A stretch of 64,000 nucleotides of DNA, from positions 4,149,594-4,213,593 of the forward strand of contig JAJEKV010000065.1 in NCBI GenBank assembly GCA_021234155.1. The letters run 5' to 3'. The notes beneath the pieces were generated by a model. The model was not told the origin of the DNA, did not search any database, and worked only from the letters and a program-made list of their open reading frames with translations. This DNA comes from Isoetes taiwanensis (lineage: Eukaryota > Streptophyta > Lycopodiopsida > Isoetales > Isoetaceae). A program made the position numbers and the translations under genes. Of the stretch, positions 34,241 through 45,440 are shown one piece after another. Position 1 is the first letter of the stretch, and every line of letters begins with the position of its first letter.

Positions 34241-34373
34241 TAATTTGCTCTTCTTTGCAGGGGTTGGTTGTGCGGCTTGCCTTGTCCATGCCATGCATGT
34301 TGGTTCTTTCTAACCATTTACGGGTATTTTTAGGGTTGTTTTGAGTTGCTGCAGGTTTTTTGCGGTCGTTTGG

Positions 34374-34600
34374 GGATCCTGCTTTTTCGGCTTCGCCATC
34401 GACATGTCTCCTTTGTCTCTCCGGCTTCCGCCATCTTCTGGGGTCGTGCTAGATTTGGGTTCGCCAGCACATCATCTTTTTCGGTTCTCCAGGCAACACA
34501 TTCGGGGCTTCTGCCGTCCTCTGGGGTCCTGCTATCTTTGGGTTCGCCGTCCCTCCATCTTCTTCGGTTTTCCAGGCATCACATTCAAGGTTGTTGGCGA
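34374..34600 (+). repeat. 83-bp tandem repeat, ~2.7 units
   Basis: The word 'gggttcgcc' recurs at 34,457 and 34,540 (period 83). 'ttcggcttcgcc', 'ttcggttctccag' and 'ttcggttttccag' mark successive unit starts, and 'cttctggggtcgtgct' and 'cctctggggtcctgct' mark middles. Diverged but regular. Because 83 is not a multiple of three, the repeat does not keep one protein frame. Confidence 0.75.
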
Positions 34601-34605
34601 CCATT

Positions 34606-34670
34606 TCTCATTAGGGTTTTCCTCGAAAACCCGAAAGGGCGGGGTTTTTTATCCCGGTGAGAAGTTGTCG
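34606..34670 (+). other. SINE-like 5' segment, third copy
   Basis: 'ggttttcctcgaaaaccc' followed by 'gggcggggttttttatccc' resembles the 5' part of the SINEs at 34,985-35,125 and 39,144-39,283. Similarity fades after about 60 bp. Relationship beyond the shared hairpin-forming head is unclear. Confidence 0.4.
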
Positions 34671-34984
34671 CCATTGCCCTTCTATGTTGCATGTGCACAT
34701 TTCTTTTTATGGGGTAGTCCGATATGGTTCCTATGGTCGGCTACCCCTCTCTATTCTTCAAACCATTGTATACTGCTGCTGTGATGAATGACAAGCCTAT
34801 CTATAATAATCTTAAAGCTTTCTTTAACAAGTCGTTCGTTCATTTAAGACTTATTTGAGAATTGATTTGTCAACGATAACCAAGAGGTCTATTGTGACGT
34901 TCCCCTAAAATATATGGTATAAATATGTATATTTTAGGCCATGACACCATACAAGCCTACTTTAGTAGCCTCATATACCTAGTG

Positions 34985-35125
34985 TGGAGAAGAATGAGAA
35001 TGAGAATGATTTTTTATCGTCCACTGAGGCCAATCGGCCTATGGGACCCACAAGAAGCGTAGCAAACTTATTACTGTCCGGGTTAAAAAAAACCCCCGCC
35101 CCGAAGGGTTTTCGAGGGAAAAACC
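34985..35125 (-). mobile_element. SINE copy (same family as 39,144-39,283)
   Basis: The minus strand reads a head 'ccctcgaaaacccttcgggg', a G/T-rich run, 'tgggtcccataggccgattg', 'cagtggacgataaaa', then an ATTCTC-type tail at 34,985-35,005. All landmarks occur in the same order in the SINE nested in the hAT element. It lies just outside the hAT left end. No convincing target duplication seen. Confidence 0.7.
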
Positions 35126-35172
35126 GTGGCAGTAATAAGAATGCTGTCAAACTGTACAAGTATACATCAATG

Positions 35173-35335
35173 CAGGCCTTAAATTTGAACATTGCAATGC
35201 CATTCAAGAGGCCTTTGGCCCTTCAAAGAACGGTTGTCCTTTTTTTTGCCATGCAAATGAACGGCAATAGGAAAAAAATGCCATTCAACTTGAACGGCTT
35301 TGGCAAATTCCGCCCTTCAATTGAATGGCAAGCTT
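35173..35335 (+). repeat. hAT left subterminal repeat region
   Basis: Contains 'gccattcaa', 'cccttcaaagaacgg', 'aaatgaacggca', 'gccattcaacttgaacgg' and 'ttgaatggc', i.e. short direct and inverted copies of GCCATTCA. Arrays of short motifs next to the termini are typical transposase-binding regions of hAT elements. Confidence 0.7.
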
Positions 35336-36671
35336 AAAAAAAAAAATTAATTTCTAGTATATATTCTTATTATTTTTATAGTTTTTTTCTCCCACAATAG
35401 TAGAAATAGAACGAAATACCATTATTAATTTAAAATTAATGACACAAACAATACGAAATTAATGCCCCACCCCACCACCAACCAGCATTAAAAATTAAAA
35501 AATAAAAATGAATCTTGTGCAAAAATCGTCGACGAACTAGAAGGCGGAATTTCTTGCCAAATTCCCGCTTTTTTCCAATGCCCAATTCCTCCCTTGGACG
35601 ATCTCTGCTCCGGCGCTGCTGGACGATCCTGCTCGCCCTCGGTTGGCTGCTCCAATTCTGCAGCAGAATTGCAATATAAACACAGCGGATTTCATACCTG
35701 CAGGGCATGACATAGATTCAGGTAGTAGAACTAATATAAAAAGAAACACGATTTAAATAAGCAGTGAAATGCATGCTTTTCTTCGATCCGAATTCTTACA
35801 TGGTAAATCATTTGTAGGGGGCCATCCGGCGCTGCTGGACGATCTGGCTAGAATTCTTCTCTCGGCCATCAAAGGTAAACTCTTGGCCATCGAACCTATG
35901 GGAATCTGTTAGCAAGGCCTGGTGATAAATCTGTAAGATAACATACCTTTAAGATTAAATCTAGAAGATTATAGAAGAATTAGTGTATACTCTGAATTCC
36001 AGTGTTGTTGAACTGTGAAAGAACTTTCAAAATTTCACAATTTTTCCAAAACTGTGAACTGGATTCTTATGATTTTAACGCACAAAATAATCGCTCATTG
36101 TTTTCAAACATTTCCATCTTCAATTTCTCCTTAAATCGTCTATCAGCCTCATATATCTCCAAATCACATTTGTAGAATCGCAGATGCTAATCTGCCGACT
36201 CAGTTCATACATTCTTAGCTTTGGCAGCTTCAATGCAGTAGATATGGGCATCATTAAAGATGTACAGATGGACCAAGAAAATGGTGAAGAGGTAAACTGA
36301 TCATTTGAATCATTTAAATAGGAGTTAGACTAGGAAAGGTTTGCAGAATTCAAGCTGATTCAAGTCACCTTCTAGTGTCTATTGCAGCGGGAAGTACTAT
36401 AGCAAATCTGCAGGTATGTTTTGACTACTCTAGTTACATGAAGATAAACTTTTGTGTTGTTTTTTTGCCCAACCAAACTCTGATCGGCCTGTGACCGCAG
36501 AATCTAAACTCTGTTTTTGAATTTAGAAGGATCAGACCTTGGGATTATGCTCGTGATCATTTTTTGCTCCTGATTATGCTCCAAGCTTGTTTCCAGAGAT
36601 AGTTAAAGGTATGTATTAGTTTTATTTCATATATTGTCTCCCTTTTTTTTACCAATTTTTTTTTGGTATAG

Positions 36672-39098
36672 ATGGTAAGACCCAAAAAAGATCCTCGTCA
36701 ACAAGATATATTCAAAGCTTTTCATAAGTCTCAAGCAAGAAGAGGAGCAACAAGAAGCATTACCTCTAGCGATGTTGACATTGAAGCATCTAATGATGCC
36801 TTAGATCTTAATGCAGAACCAGACATAGATGAGGAAGATGATATGTCAGATGAGGAATTTGATGAATTTGAAGAGTGTGATGGAACTGCCGTTACAAAAA
36901 AGTTTAAAAGAGTTTGGAAACCAAGTTGGGTTATTCCATATCCATGGAATTATTGTGTTGGAATTCCTCCTAATCAAAGGATTAAATGTAAATGGTGTGT
37001 GGAATTTAAGATGGACAAACCCTTTGCAAAAGGGGGCAGTTCTTCTATACAAAGAGGAGCTTTAGCTACTCATGATAAGTCAGAGGTTCACAAGCTTGCT
37101 ACCTTACGCATGGAAGCTAAGAAGAAGCCACCAACTTCCACTATTCCAAAAGCTGTTGTGCTTATGTGTGAACAAGAAAAGGCTCGTATCGTTTCTGTGA
37201 TAAAATGTGCATACAAAGTTGCATCACAAATGCAATCTTTGAAGCAGTATGAGAGGCTTTGTGAATTTCAAAGATTGATTGGGACTCTTAATATGCCTAT
37301 CAACGACGAGTACTCATCTTATACAAATCTTATGGCAGGTACATTTATTCGAGTTATGTTTAATTTATATATGTCTTCCTATGAGATTAATTTGTGTTTT
37401 TCTCTTCTTTATTTTTTTAAAGCTCAAATGTTCATTCATTTCATTTCGTTACTCTCATTTAGGTAAAGAATTTATGGCTGCTGCCCATCGAGCATACTTG
37501 GAGATATTATTGAAGGAGGTTGTGGAGAGTCCATTCTACTCCATAATGGTTGACGAGAGTACCGATAGATCTTTGGAGCAACATCTCATTGTTTATGTGT
37601 GTTACTTAACGGAGGAAGGCAAGGGCATACCATGCACACGTTTCTTGAAATTACTTGGAATCAAAGATGGTACATCTAATACCCTTTATCAAAGTCTTGT
37701 TTCTTGTTTGAATGAATTGGGGCTGCCTATGTCAAGACTAGTTGGCATTGCAACCGATGGTTGTTCGGCAATGGTTGGGTCACAAAATGGTCTTGTAACA
37801 CAACTTCGAAGGGATGTACCACATTTGGTAGGTGTGCATTGTATTGCTCATCGAGAAGCACTTGCAGCTAGTGATGCTTTCAATTACTTTTCCGTATTTA
37901 AAGATCTTGAGAAATTGGCAAGGAAAGTGAGTTCATGGGTGGGTAGATCTTCAAGAAGGCATGCAAGTTTACGTTCTTTAGAGGAGGTTTTTGATTTGCC
38001 AAAGATTAACTTGCAACAAATCCATGACGTGAGATGGCTTTCTCGTGGCAATGTCATCTCACGTATTGTGAAATTGATGCCGGCTCTTATGCGCTTATGG
38101 GAAACAAATGAAGAACATGAACTACTAAGTTCTTTCAAAAAGGCAAGTGTGCAATTCTATTTTCATTTCCTTGCTGATGTTTTATTGGAGCTTAATGTCT
38201 TGAATAAGCTTTTCCAAGAGGGCATGGTTGAAATTTCAAGCATATCATCTACGGTTTCCTCCACTATTGCTATTTTAGACTCAAGGTATCTTGGTACATC
38301 TTTTGGAAGACGTGCCAAGTATACTACTGAATTCTTAGCGATGGTTCAAGAGCATGAAGGCCACTTGCTTTATAAGGATGATGGAGGTTTTCGTCATAGG
38401 TATATATGAATTCTTTTGATAGCCAATGTTTTTTTTGTATTGTCACTTCGTAGTTATATATTTCATTGCTTACTAGGTACATGCTTTCCTTTGATACGCC
38501 TTCATTTGGAGACACAATTGCATCATGTGTCAAAGTTGGTCAAGAATTTGTGAGGAAAGTCATATCATGTTTGAAGAAAAGATTTAATGATCGAGGGGAA
38601 GATTTGTTAGCAAGCACAAAGTTATTCTCCACAAATGAATATCCTATGGATTCGAAGGAAATGGAAGACCAAACAGATAAGTGGACTAGCACTTTATGCA
38701 ACAATTTTGGGGAAGGAAAATATGCATTTCTTGACATTGAAAAGTGCAAAGGGCAAGCATATTCATTTGTAGTAAGATTACAAGTGCAACAAAGCCGTAA
38801 GAACATGAAGACTTTATGGGATGCTTGTCGAGTGTGTGATTTCTATTTTGATGTCTATGATGACGTGATGAAGTTATGGCAAGCAGTTCTAGTTGTTCCA
38901 GCATCATCTGTAGAATGCGAACGTGGATTCCGAAGGCAAAACTTGATAAAGGATGATGATCGAGAATCTTTGAATCTGAAAACTCTTGAAATGTTGATGT
39001 TCTTATCATTATCATCGCCCGACGTGGCAGATGCAGACTATGATATGATCTATGCTAATTGGATGGATCATAAGCAACGCCGCATGGTGCAATTGTAA
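36672..39098 (+). CDS. hAT transposase, BED-finger, three coding exons, intact
   Basis: Coding exons 36,672-37,338, 37,463-38,399 and 38,477-39,098 join in phase (GT..AG, Gly and Arg codons split) into 741 residues without a stop. An acidic N-terminal segment is followed by a BED-type zinc finger (CKWC at residues 106-109, HDKSEVH later). The RNase-H-like core carries MVDEST (D253), IATDG (D321) and VHCIAHREAL. The C-terminal dimerisation region has SSVECERGF with candidate catalytic E681. The order DEST / TDG / ECERGF is the hAT DDE triad, and the protein resembles the ZNF862/KIAA1586-like hAT group. The transposase cuts and reinserts the element in the nucleus. ATG immediately follows a tatag acceptor, suggesting a non-coding first exon upstream. 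The gene looks potentially active. Confidence 0.88.
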
Positions 39099-39143
39099 AC
39101 TTTGGGCTATTGAATCATAATAGGAAGGCCTTTAAGCTTTATG

Positions 39144-39283
39144 CCCCGAAAACCCTTCGGGGCGGGGGTTTTTTAATCCTGGTAGTAATACGCCTGCTGC
39201 TCTCTCTCTTTGTACTTGGGTCCCATAGGCCAGTTGGTCTCCGTGGACGATAAAATCATATTCTATTCTATTCTATTCTATTC
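39144..39283 (+). mobile_element. SINE with pentanucleotide tail, nested in hAT
   Basis: A 140-bp insertion bounded by a perfect 13-bp direct repeat TTTAAGCTTTATG (39,131-39,143 and 39,284-39,296), as produced by LINE-mediated insertion. It starts with a hairpin (CCCCGAA..TTCGGGG) and ends in an (ATTCT)n tail. No clear Pol III A/B boxes; the 5' end is probably truncated compared with the copy at 34,985-35,125. The pentanucleotide tail is unusual for plant SINEs, which commonly end in A or T runs. Confidence 0.85.
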
Positions 39284-39352
39284 TTTAAGCTTTATGCATG
39301 AATTATATATGATGAAGTGTTTTTGCTTTTATATTGAAGATGTGCTTTAATG

Positions 39353-39481
39353 AATGGCTAAGAAAAAATTTAACCTTCAAAAGAATGGCATCTTGGCAAA
39401 ATTGCCTTTCAACATGAATGGCAACTCTAAAAAGTTGCCCTTCAAAAAAATGGAGATACCACCATTCAATTTTAAGGCTTG
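39353..39481 (-). repeat. hAT right subterminal repeat region
   Basis: Contains 'gaatggc' and 'cccttcaaaaaaatgg' words mirroring those of the left end, finishing in the terminal inverted repeat at 39,481. Confidence 0.7.
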
Positions 39482-39501
39482 CATCAATGTATATATACAT
39501 G

Positions 39502-42350
39502 TCAAGTGTGTGCCCGAGGACATAGCTGATCTCGCATGTCCATAACCTCCTGAAGGTATGATCCCAGCACCCGTACGGATGTTGTGCTCAATGTCACATG
39601 TAACGGCTGGCCAGGCCTGACCAACTCAGCATAGCGCGTCCGAATTTGATCATTTGCTCGGCAACTTTGAAGGGTATGAGATTCATCCTCAATGACTCCC
39701 ATTTGGCAGCATTGACAGAGCCTGTCCTGGCGTGGCTCACCAATCCATCTGCCCGTCTCAATTCGAAGATGATGTGCCCCTGTGCGAATGGAGGCAATGA
39801 GTCTGCGCCTTTTCATGGGCAAGTGGGTACGCAGGTAGCATTGCGGGCCTCGTTCCAATGTGGGATTTATGTGGCGCTGATAGTGTGCTGTCTTGACATG
39901 TTCAAGGGCATTAGCATCCCAAAGCTTGCTGAGAAAGCAAGCGTCAAGATATTGCCTCAAGCTATGGCGATCTGCCTCTGTTTGCACATCTATGCACCTG
40001 TGCTCCTGCACATTCCATCTAGTCAACCATTGAGCTCTCTTTTCCCTCCAGCAGGCCTTGAGGCGCTGCGGCCCCATTGCCATGATATAAGCTAGTTTAG
40101 GGAGACGAGCATCGTCCATATTGACCACCTTATGAAAATAGACAATGTGGCGATCAAGGGCCGCCCTCTGAAGAGGCAAGAATCCTGTCTCCTGCAGTAG
40201 AATTTGATATGGGACTGTGGACTTCACCCCTAGTGCTCGTACTAAGAAGGCTTTCTGGACCTACTCCAAGTCATTCCAAGTAGCAAGTGATACTACTGGG
40301 CCCCATACTTCCACCCCGTATAAAAGGACAGGCTCTACTAAGACCTTGAGCAGGTGTGGTGATGGGCCCAATCATACAACTCCGCTCTATGACTATTGTT
40401 TTGCATTGCATATAGTGCCTTCCCTAGTCACTCGTAGTCGTATGGATATGTCCCAATGCATAGTAGAAGGAAACTCCACTCCCAAATACTTGTATGTGGG
40501 ATGCGGCTTCCACATTTCGCCTTGGTAACGGCGAAGGAGGGGACCCTACCGACGTGAAGATGATATGAAAACCACCTTAGTCTTGGCGGGTTGACGACAT
40601 ATCGATCGCTTGGCGAGAATGTGTCCGGGGCATCGAGATGTCGCGTTTGCATGTCCGCTGGTGTGTAAGCTAGGAGGTCCACATCATCGCATATATTAAG
40701 CGTCCGATGATCGATAGAGAAGGTGAGCTCCATCGCCCCCCATTATCGCAAGCCGGCTCTCCAATTGATCAATGTAAAGCCCAAACAATGTTGGGGAGAG
40801 AGGGCATCCCTGACGAACCCCGATACTACTATCAAATGGTTGGCTTATCTGCTGCAACCGACCCGAGCATCTTTCATATAGCCTGTACACTGCATTCTGC
40901 AAATCTACATGAATTCCCAGCTGTTGCAATCTTGCCCATAGTTTTTCCCGAGGCACAGTGTCAAACGCCTTCACAAAATCCACAAAGCAACAATATAGAT
41001 CCTGACGGCGGTTTCTGCTGTCTTCAATCAGAGTTCGCAACGTGAAGATGTGGTCAATGATTGAGTGCTAGGGTCTGAATCCTGCCTGGGTGAGGGCCCG
41101 CACCTCTGCTGCCTCTGCCCAGCCCGTCAACTGCTGCTCGAGAATCCCAGCAAGCAGTTTTGCAAACACCGAACTGACCATGATTGTTCGGTGGTGGTCG
41201 GGGCGGTGTGGGTCACCGCCTTATAGATGGGAACAACTACGCTATTGATCCCTTTGAAGCGGGAAGCCTTCCTGTAATGCCTTGTTGAACAAGGCGGTCA
41301 GCACTGGTATTATGGACGGCCCTGCCCACTTAAGCAATTCTGCCTGTATACCATCCAAGTCTGGGGCTTTCCCATTGGCAAGACAATGTAAGCCTTGTTC
41401 CACGTCCGAATCTGTGATTTCCAGCACTGGGCCTTCTTGCAAGGGTAATGCTGCATGTGCACCGTGAGGGTCGTATAGCTGTTGCAAGTATTGCCTCCAC
41501 TGCTCGGGAGTGATATTCCATGTGGGCTGTACTAGCTTTCTAAGAACCCTTCGCCAGAAGGTCCCGGGGTGACGTTCCAGGAGGTAAAACATTTCCCTTT
41601 GATGCGCTGCAATGTACCTGGCTTTCTTAGCTTAAGGAAGATGCGGTACTGTCTAACTGCATGTGGGCGTAAAGCAGGGTCTGTGACTTGGCGGAGCCAG
41701 CGTTTGTGTTCCTTGCACTCTGCATCAAACCATTGATTACGTGGGAAGGTTGTATTCCTGGAGGTCTGTCATGGCGGCTTATCCCAAAGCACCTCTGCCG
41801 CAGATCCCTAAGCACATCGGTCGGTGGCTTTGTCTGTTGCTCTAGTGTAGGATATTGCAAAATTTCTGCCAGGTCATCTATAAGCATCTGGGCATAAGCC
41901 CCTGCATGTTCATAATCCAATCGCAGCTGAGGCATGTGAGGAGTTGTTGCACCGGGGGTTCGCACAACCTGCCAAGCCAACTTCAAGTAAAGTGGTAAGT
42001 GGTCTGAGTCGATCTCTTCATCCCTATTAGTTGTTCCCACGAAAGTGCTTGATGACATGCATATCACGCTTTCGGGCACCAACACATAGTCCACCACACT
42101 AGATCCGCCCCCCTGGTTTTCCTGCCTATAAGTGCTCTTGCGGGTGGAAGGCCACTGTGCCAGTCCATTGCAGATTACCAGGTCAAAGATACTGCATAGC
42201 AAAAGCAACTGTCGACCATAGCGCGTGACCTGATTGTCATCTGATGTCCATGGCCAAGCTCCTTCTGCAGGACGCAACTACAATATATCATCAGTCAAGG
42301 GATCAAATCTCATGGGTTGTTCTACCCCGGTGCGCGCATTGAAGTCTCCA
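39502..42350 (-). mobile_element. LINE fragment: endonuclease, RT and C-terminal region
   Basis: Minus strand, in order: endonuclease C-terminal half from 42,350 (VILLGDFNARTG, then EEIDSDHLPLYLKLAW at ~42,020), linker (MFYLLERHPGTFWRRV), NGKAPDLDGIQAELLKWAGP (RT start, 41,400-41,340), CCFVDFVKAFDTVPREKLW (~41,000), SIGVRQGCPLSPTLFGLYID (~40,815), LNICDDVDLLAY (degraded YxDD, ~40,690), and a C-terminal domain with a Cys-rich CQCC...ESHTLQSC motif at about 39,700. At least four frame changes and stops. The 5' end is cut at 42,350 by the LTR element. The RT differs from the L1-type element at 54.7-62.5 kb, so two LINE lineages are present. Confidence 0.9.
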
Positions 42351-43412
42351 AGGAGTATGACACTAAGGGAGCATGGCTAAGCCACTGTATATAACTTAGC
42401 CAACCTTAGGTATGGAACCATTTTCACATGGCTTCATCCTATCGGCGACCCGCCACATGGACACACCCTATTGGAGCCACATGGCATGACATGGAAACCC
42501 TAACCTACTAATGGCCAAACCCTAACTCTAGTCCATTTTTCGGCTCCAACAGCCCTGGAAACCCTATTCGCGCGTGAAACTCCATTTCAAGAATTGTCTG
42601 TTGTAGCATAGCATAGTGCACCAGCCCCAGGAGTGCGTGTACATCAGAAGAAGTGGGAGCAGGCTTTTAGCTGGTCACTTTGAGAAAGCCAGGTATGAGA
42701 CCGACACTTCCTGGATCGACAATGTAGCTTTGACCCTGAGGAGTTGCAGGTGTTGGCCTGGCTCTTGTTTTGGGGAGTTCAGTCGGGTAAGGTCATGTGT
42801 CGTCACGATATTATAGCCGCCTATCAAACCACTGGGTTCTGGGAAGGGGAGATGCAACCCTTCCTACCTCATCGGACCGGGGAGATGCAATCCAGAGTAG
42901 CCATGTTGGATGATACCAAGGGGATACGTCTCCAACAGGTTATAGTCACGACATAGCCTGATTTAGCCTATTTGTATAGTATGCACAGGAGGGGCGGATG
43001 GAGTGGCCAACCTTAGCCATTGTCTATTGAAAGTCCAAGTCATTCTCATAACTCGGTCCATTCTATCTTGAGACCCCAGCCGCCAGTCTACTCTCCCTAC
43101 AAGTCTGAGCCTGGGTAGGAGCTCATGTAATGAATGATGTATTGATATCTATGATGGATCTATTGATGGATGGATGGTGCTACCCTTCGAGATAGCTTAT
43201 TATACTGTATTGCTAGTGCTGATGATTATGTTTATGTTTCCAATGTATAGGAGCCCATAGGGACGGGCGTGCAAAGGTACCTTCGTATCTCCTTCCCGTG
43301 TCCTGGCCGTCACAAGACGGGACAAACAGAGGGCCCGTGCAGTAGGCCTTGCCGACTGGGGGATTTCCAGTGAGGTATACAATGGCGCATCGTATATGTG
43401 GGGAGCATCAGA

Positions 43413-43421
43413 TATCAGAGC
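43413..43421 (+). other. Decayed primer-binding site
   Basis: TATCAGAGC directly after the LTR end (GGGAGCATCA) matches nine bases of the tRNA-iMet primer site; the first three bases are mutated. The same position in copy 1 is perfect. Confidence 0.7.
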
Positions 43422-43956
43422 AATGATCTTGGTTGACCAAGATCCAGCACTGACCATGACCCTGGATAGGTAGATTAACTGGCCTAGTTAAGGAATGGAA
43501 TGAGAGTTTCAACCTTGGACCTCGATAGCGGGAGAACAAATTGACTCCATTAGCAGGGTTGTAAAGTAGGCTAAGTTATAGACTTGATAGTGAGTTAACG
43601 AACATTCTAATAAATTTGGAGTGGAAATTATGCATTCATGCCATGATTCACATAAAAAAGGTCGAAGAATTTTCCCAGTCAGAGATCCCAGTGGAATATG
43701 ACGTAAATTCATAATTAGCCATCCAAAAACCATTGGAAAAAAAATTCAAAAACATTGGGGGTGGTGGTCACCATTAATAAGGGTGGCTCATTAAAAATAC
43801 CAATAATGGCAAAGGAATATTCTCTCATGTGTGAGCATCTTTCCCTTTTTAAACCCCATTTTTAACCCTTTTTTCCTAATTTTGCCCTAAATCAGTTTCC
43901 TAGTCCTCTAAGGCAATTTCTGACTTAACGTAGTCAATTTTTGAATCCATAAGACA

Positions 43957-45040
43957 TGCCGAGGACCAAATTCATATACCGCGGAAGGTTGGAAGCCCAA
44001 GACCGCGGGTAAGCATGGTGGATATAGCAGCGGGAAGCGGTAAGAAGATTCCCGAAGCATTGTGACCAAGACCAGGCGAGGTGCCGAGCAACTCCAACTC
44101 CTCAGATGAATCCTTCCACACCACCAACGAGCGGGCAGCTCATCAAAACTAACACAACAAATAGACGAGACGATCGCTCTAGGAACACTCTCTGGGGGTA
44201 AAGAGCAGCAACAGCCAGTGCAGTAGGCGACCTCAAAGAAGAGAGGAAAAGAGAAAATAACAGAATGGGAGGAGGAGAGGCAAGAGGGGAAGAGAAGGAC
44301 AAAGAGGCGAGAAGATAGGGAAAGGAAGAGGAGATAAAAAAGAAACGAGGATAAGCCGAGGGAAAGCGTGGTGATCTAGGAGCCACGACAAAACAAAGCC
44401 GACTCTCAGAGGGGGATGAAGAGGATAAGATGGAAAAGGTCAAGGAAGTGGAGGAGGTGGAACTCGATGAAGTGGAAGAAGTTGACCCTAATGCTCGTCC
44501 GCCATATCTGGTGTGGCCCAAGCCATCCAAAAAGAGCACCAAGAAGTATAAGACAGACAAGAAGCCCTTCAAGCTGAAGCACGACATTGAATACAAGAAG
44601 AAAAAGGCGACGTCCAAGGAATACCTGAGACGGCAAATTAGATATAATTTATGGTACTGCAAAACAAGGTTCGTGAAGGGCAGTAGACTATAAGCGGAGC
44701 CCAAGCCCTCTCCACCTCGACCAAGGATGCTGAAGAGGGTCCATCACGAACGTAACTCCAAGCATAGTCAAACTTTTGGAGAGATTCGGCACTTCCAACG
44801 GTGCACAAACTTGTTAATTTGAAAAGCCCGTTCGAGCGCCTTCTTCGGGAGGTGATGCAAGAATTCAGAACGGACTATCGGATCACCCCAATGATGGTGC
44901 GAGCTTTCCAGGAGACATCTGAAATAGAGTTTACCCAGCTCTTCGAAGAAGCAAACCTCAGTGCCATCCATGCCATGTGGGTAACTATGATGCCCAAGCA
45001 CATGCACTTGGCTAGAAGGATCCAAAAGGAGAAGATTTAG
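43957..45040 (+). pseudogene. Histone H3-like protein, retroelement-borne (copy 2)
   Basis: Begins MPRTKF, aligned to MARTKC of copy 1, followed by AAGSGKKIP (copy 1 AAAGPGKKIP) and several frameshifts through a Lys/Arg/Glu-rich stretch. From about 44,430 it reads EEVDPNARPPYLVWPKP, then KEYLRRQIRYNLWYCKTRF. The histone fold is split by a stop and a frameshift near 44,810-44,825: GEIRHFQRCTNLLI, then FERLLREVMQEFRTDYRITP, TQLFEEANLSAIHA and KHMHLARRIQKEKI. Conservation of both the non-histone motif DPNARPPY...WPKP and the histone fold between two diverged copies argues that the chimeric protein was selected while the element was active. More decayed than copy 1. Confidence 0.8.
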
Positions 45041-45119
45041 AAACCTTTTTGTAAAATTTTGGTTGCTAAAATATATATATTTCTTAGATTAATATAAAGT
45101 ATTTGGATAAAAATAGAGG

Positions 45120-45420
45120 CAAATCGGTCAAGTTTGGGTGATCCGAGTCACTCCGCGCCAATCGACTTTTCGAGAGTCTCGGAAACCCCATCCGTGCGGA
45201 TTAACCCGATTTGGCCAAATTTTAGCTTAAATGTTTAATTAAATGTAAATGAGATGATAGATAAGATAGATTTAGTCAAAATTTTGCATTCTAACATTTT
45301 ATATCATGAAGTTCGTACAAAATTTGACCAAAATGGATTCATCTAGTTCACTCCGCAGCAATCAACCTTCCGAGAGTCTCGGAAACTGCTTTCGCCCAGA
45401 GTAACCCTGTTTCACCCATT
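45120..45420 (+). repeat. ~205-bp tandem duplication after the H3-like ORF
   Basis: 'tcactccgcgccaatcgact' at ~45,150 followed by 'cgagagtctcggaaac' recurs as 'tcactccgcagcaatcaacc' at ~45,350 and 'cgagagtctcggaaac'. The spacing is about 200 bp. No ORF. Confidence 0.7.
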
Positions 45421-45440
45421 GAGGTCCAAAGTTGACAAAA

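Larger units (their letters stand above)
35173..39481 (+). mobile_element. Complete hAT DNA transposon
   Basis: Termini CAGGCCTTAAA (left) and, reverse-complemented, CAAGCCTTAAA (right) form short imperfect inverted repeats that continue as TTTGAA / ATTGAA. They are flanked by a perfect 8-bp duplication CATCAATG (35,165-35,172 and 39,482-39,489), the target-site length of hAT elements. The 4.31-kb element encodes one spliced transposase on the plus strand and has subterminal arrays of GCCATTCAA / TGAATGGC words. A 140-bp SINE has inserted between the transposase stop and the right end. The right flank is the 3' end of a LINE fragment. Confidence 0.9.
42355..45440 (+). mobile_element. LTR retroelement with H3-like first ORF (copy 2)
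   Basis: A 5'-truncated LTR (42,355-43,412) aligns with the solo LTR on the opposite strand at 46,851-49,046, for example at 'aacttagccaaccttagg', 'aggagcccatagg' and 'gcatgcacaggaggggcgg'-like words. Then come a decayed primer site, a ~535-bp leader, the H3-like pseudogene (43,957-45,040) and ~400 bp of AT-rich sequence. The 5' ~100 bp of the LTR are missing at the junction with the LINE. No gag, protease or RT in the plus orientation follows, so the element may be non-autonomous or 3'-truncated. Confidence 0.8.

Noticed and set aside
34976-39283. Inverted SINE copies flanking the hAT gene as possible long terminal inverted repeats of one element
   Set aside because: One SINE lies outside the hAT left end and the other inside the right end with its own 13-bp duplication; the hAT ends are defined by CATCAATG duplications instead.
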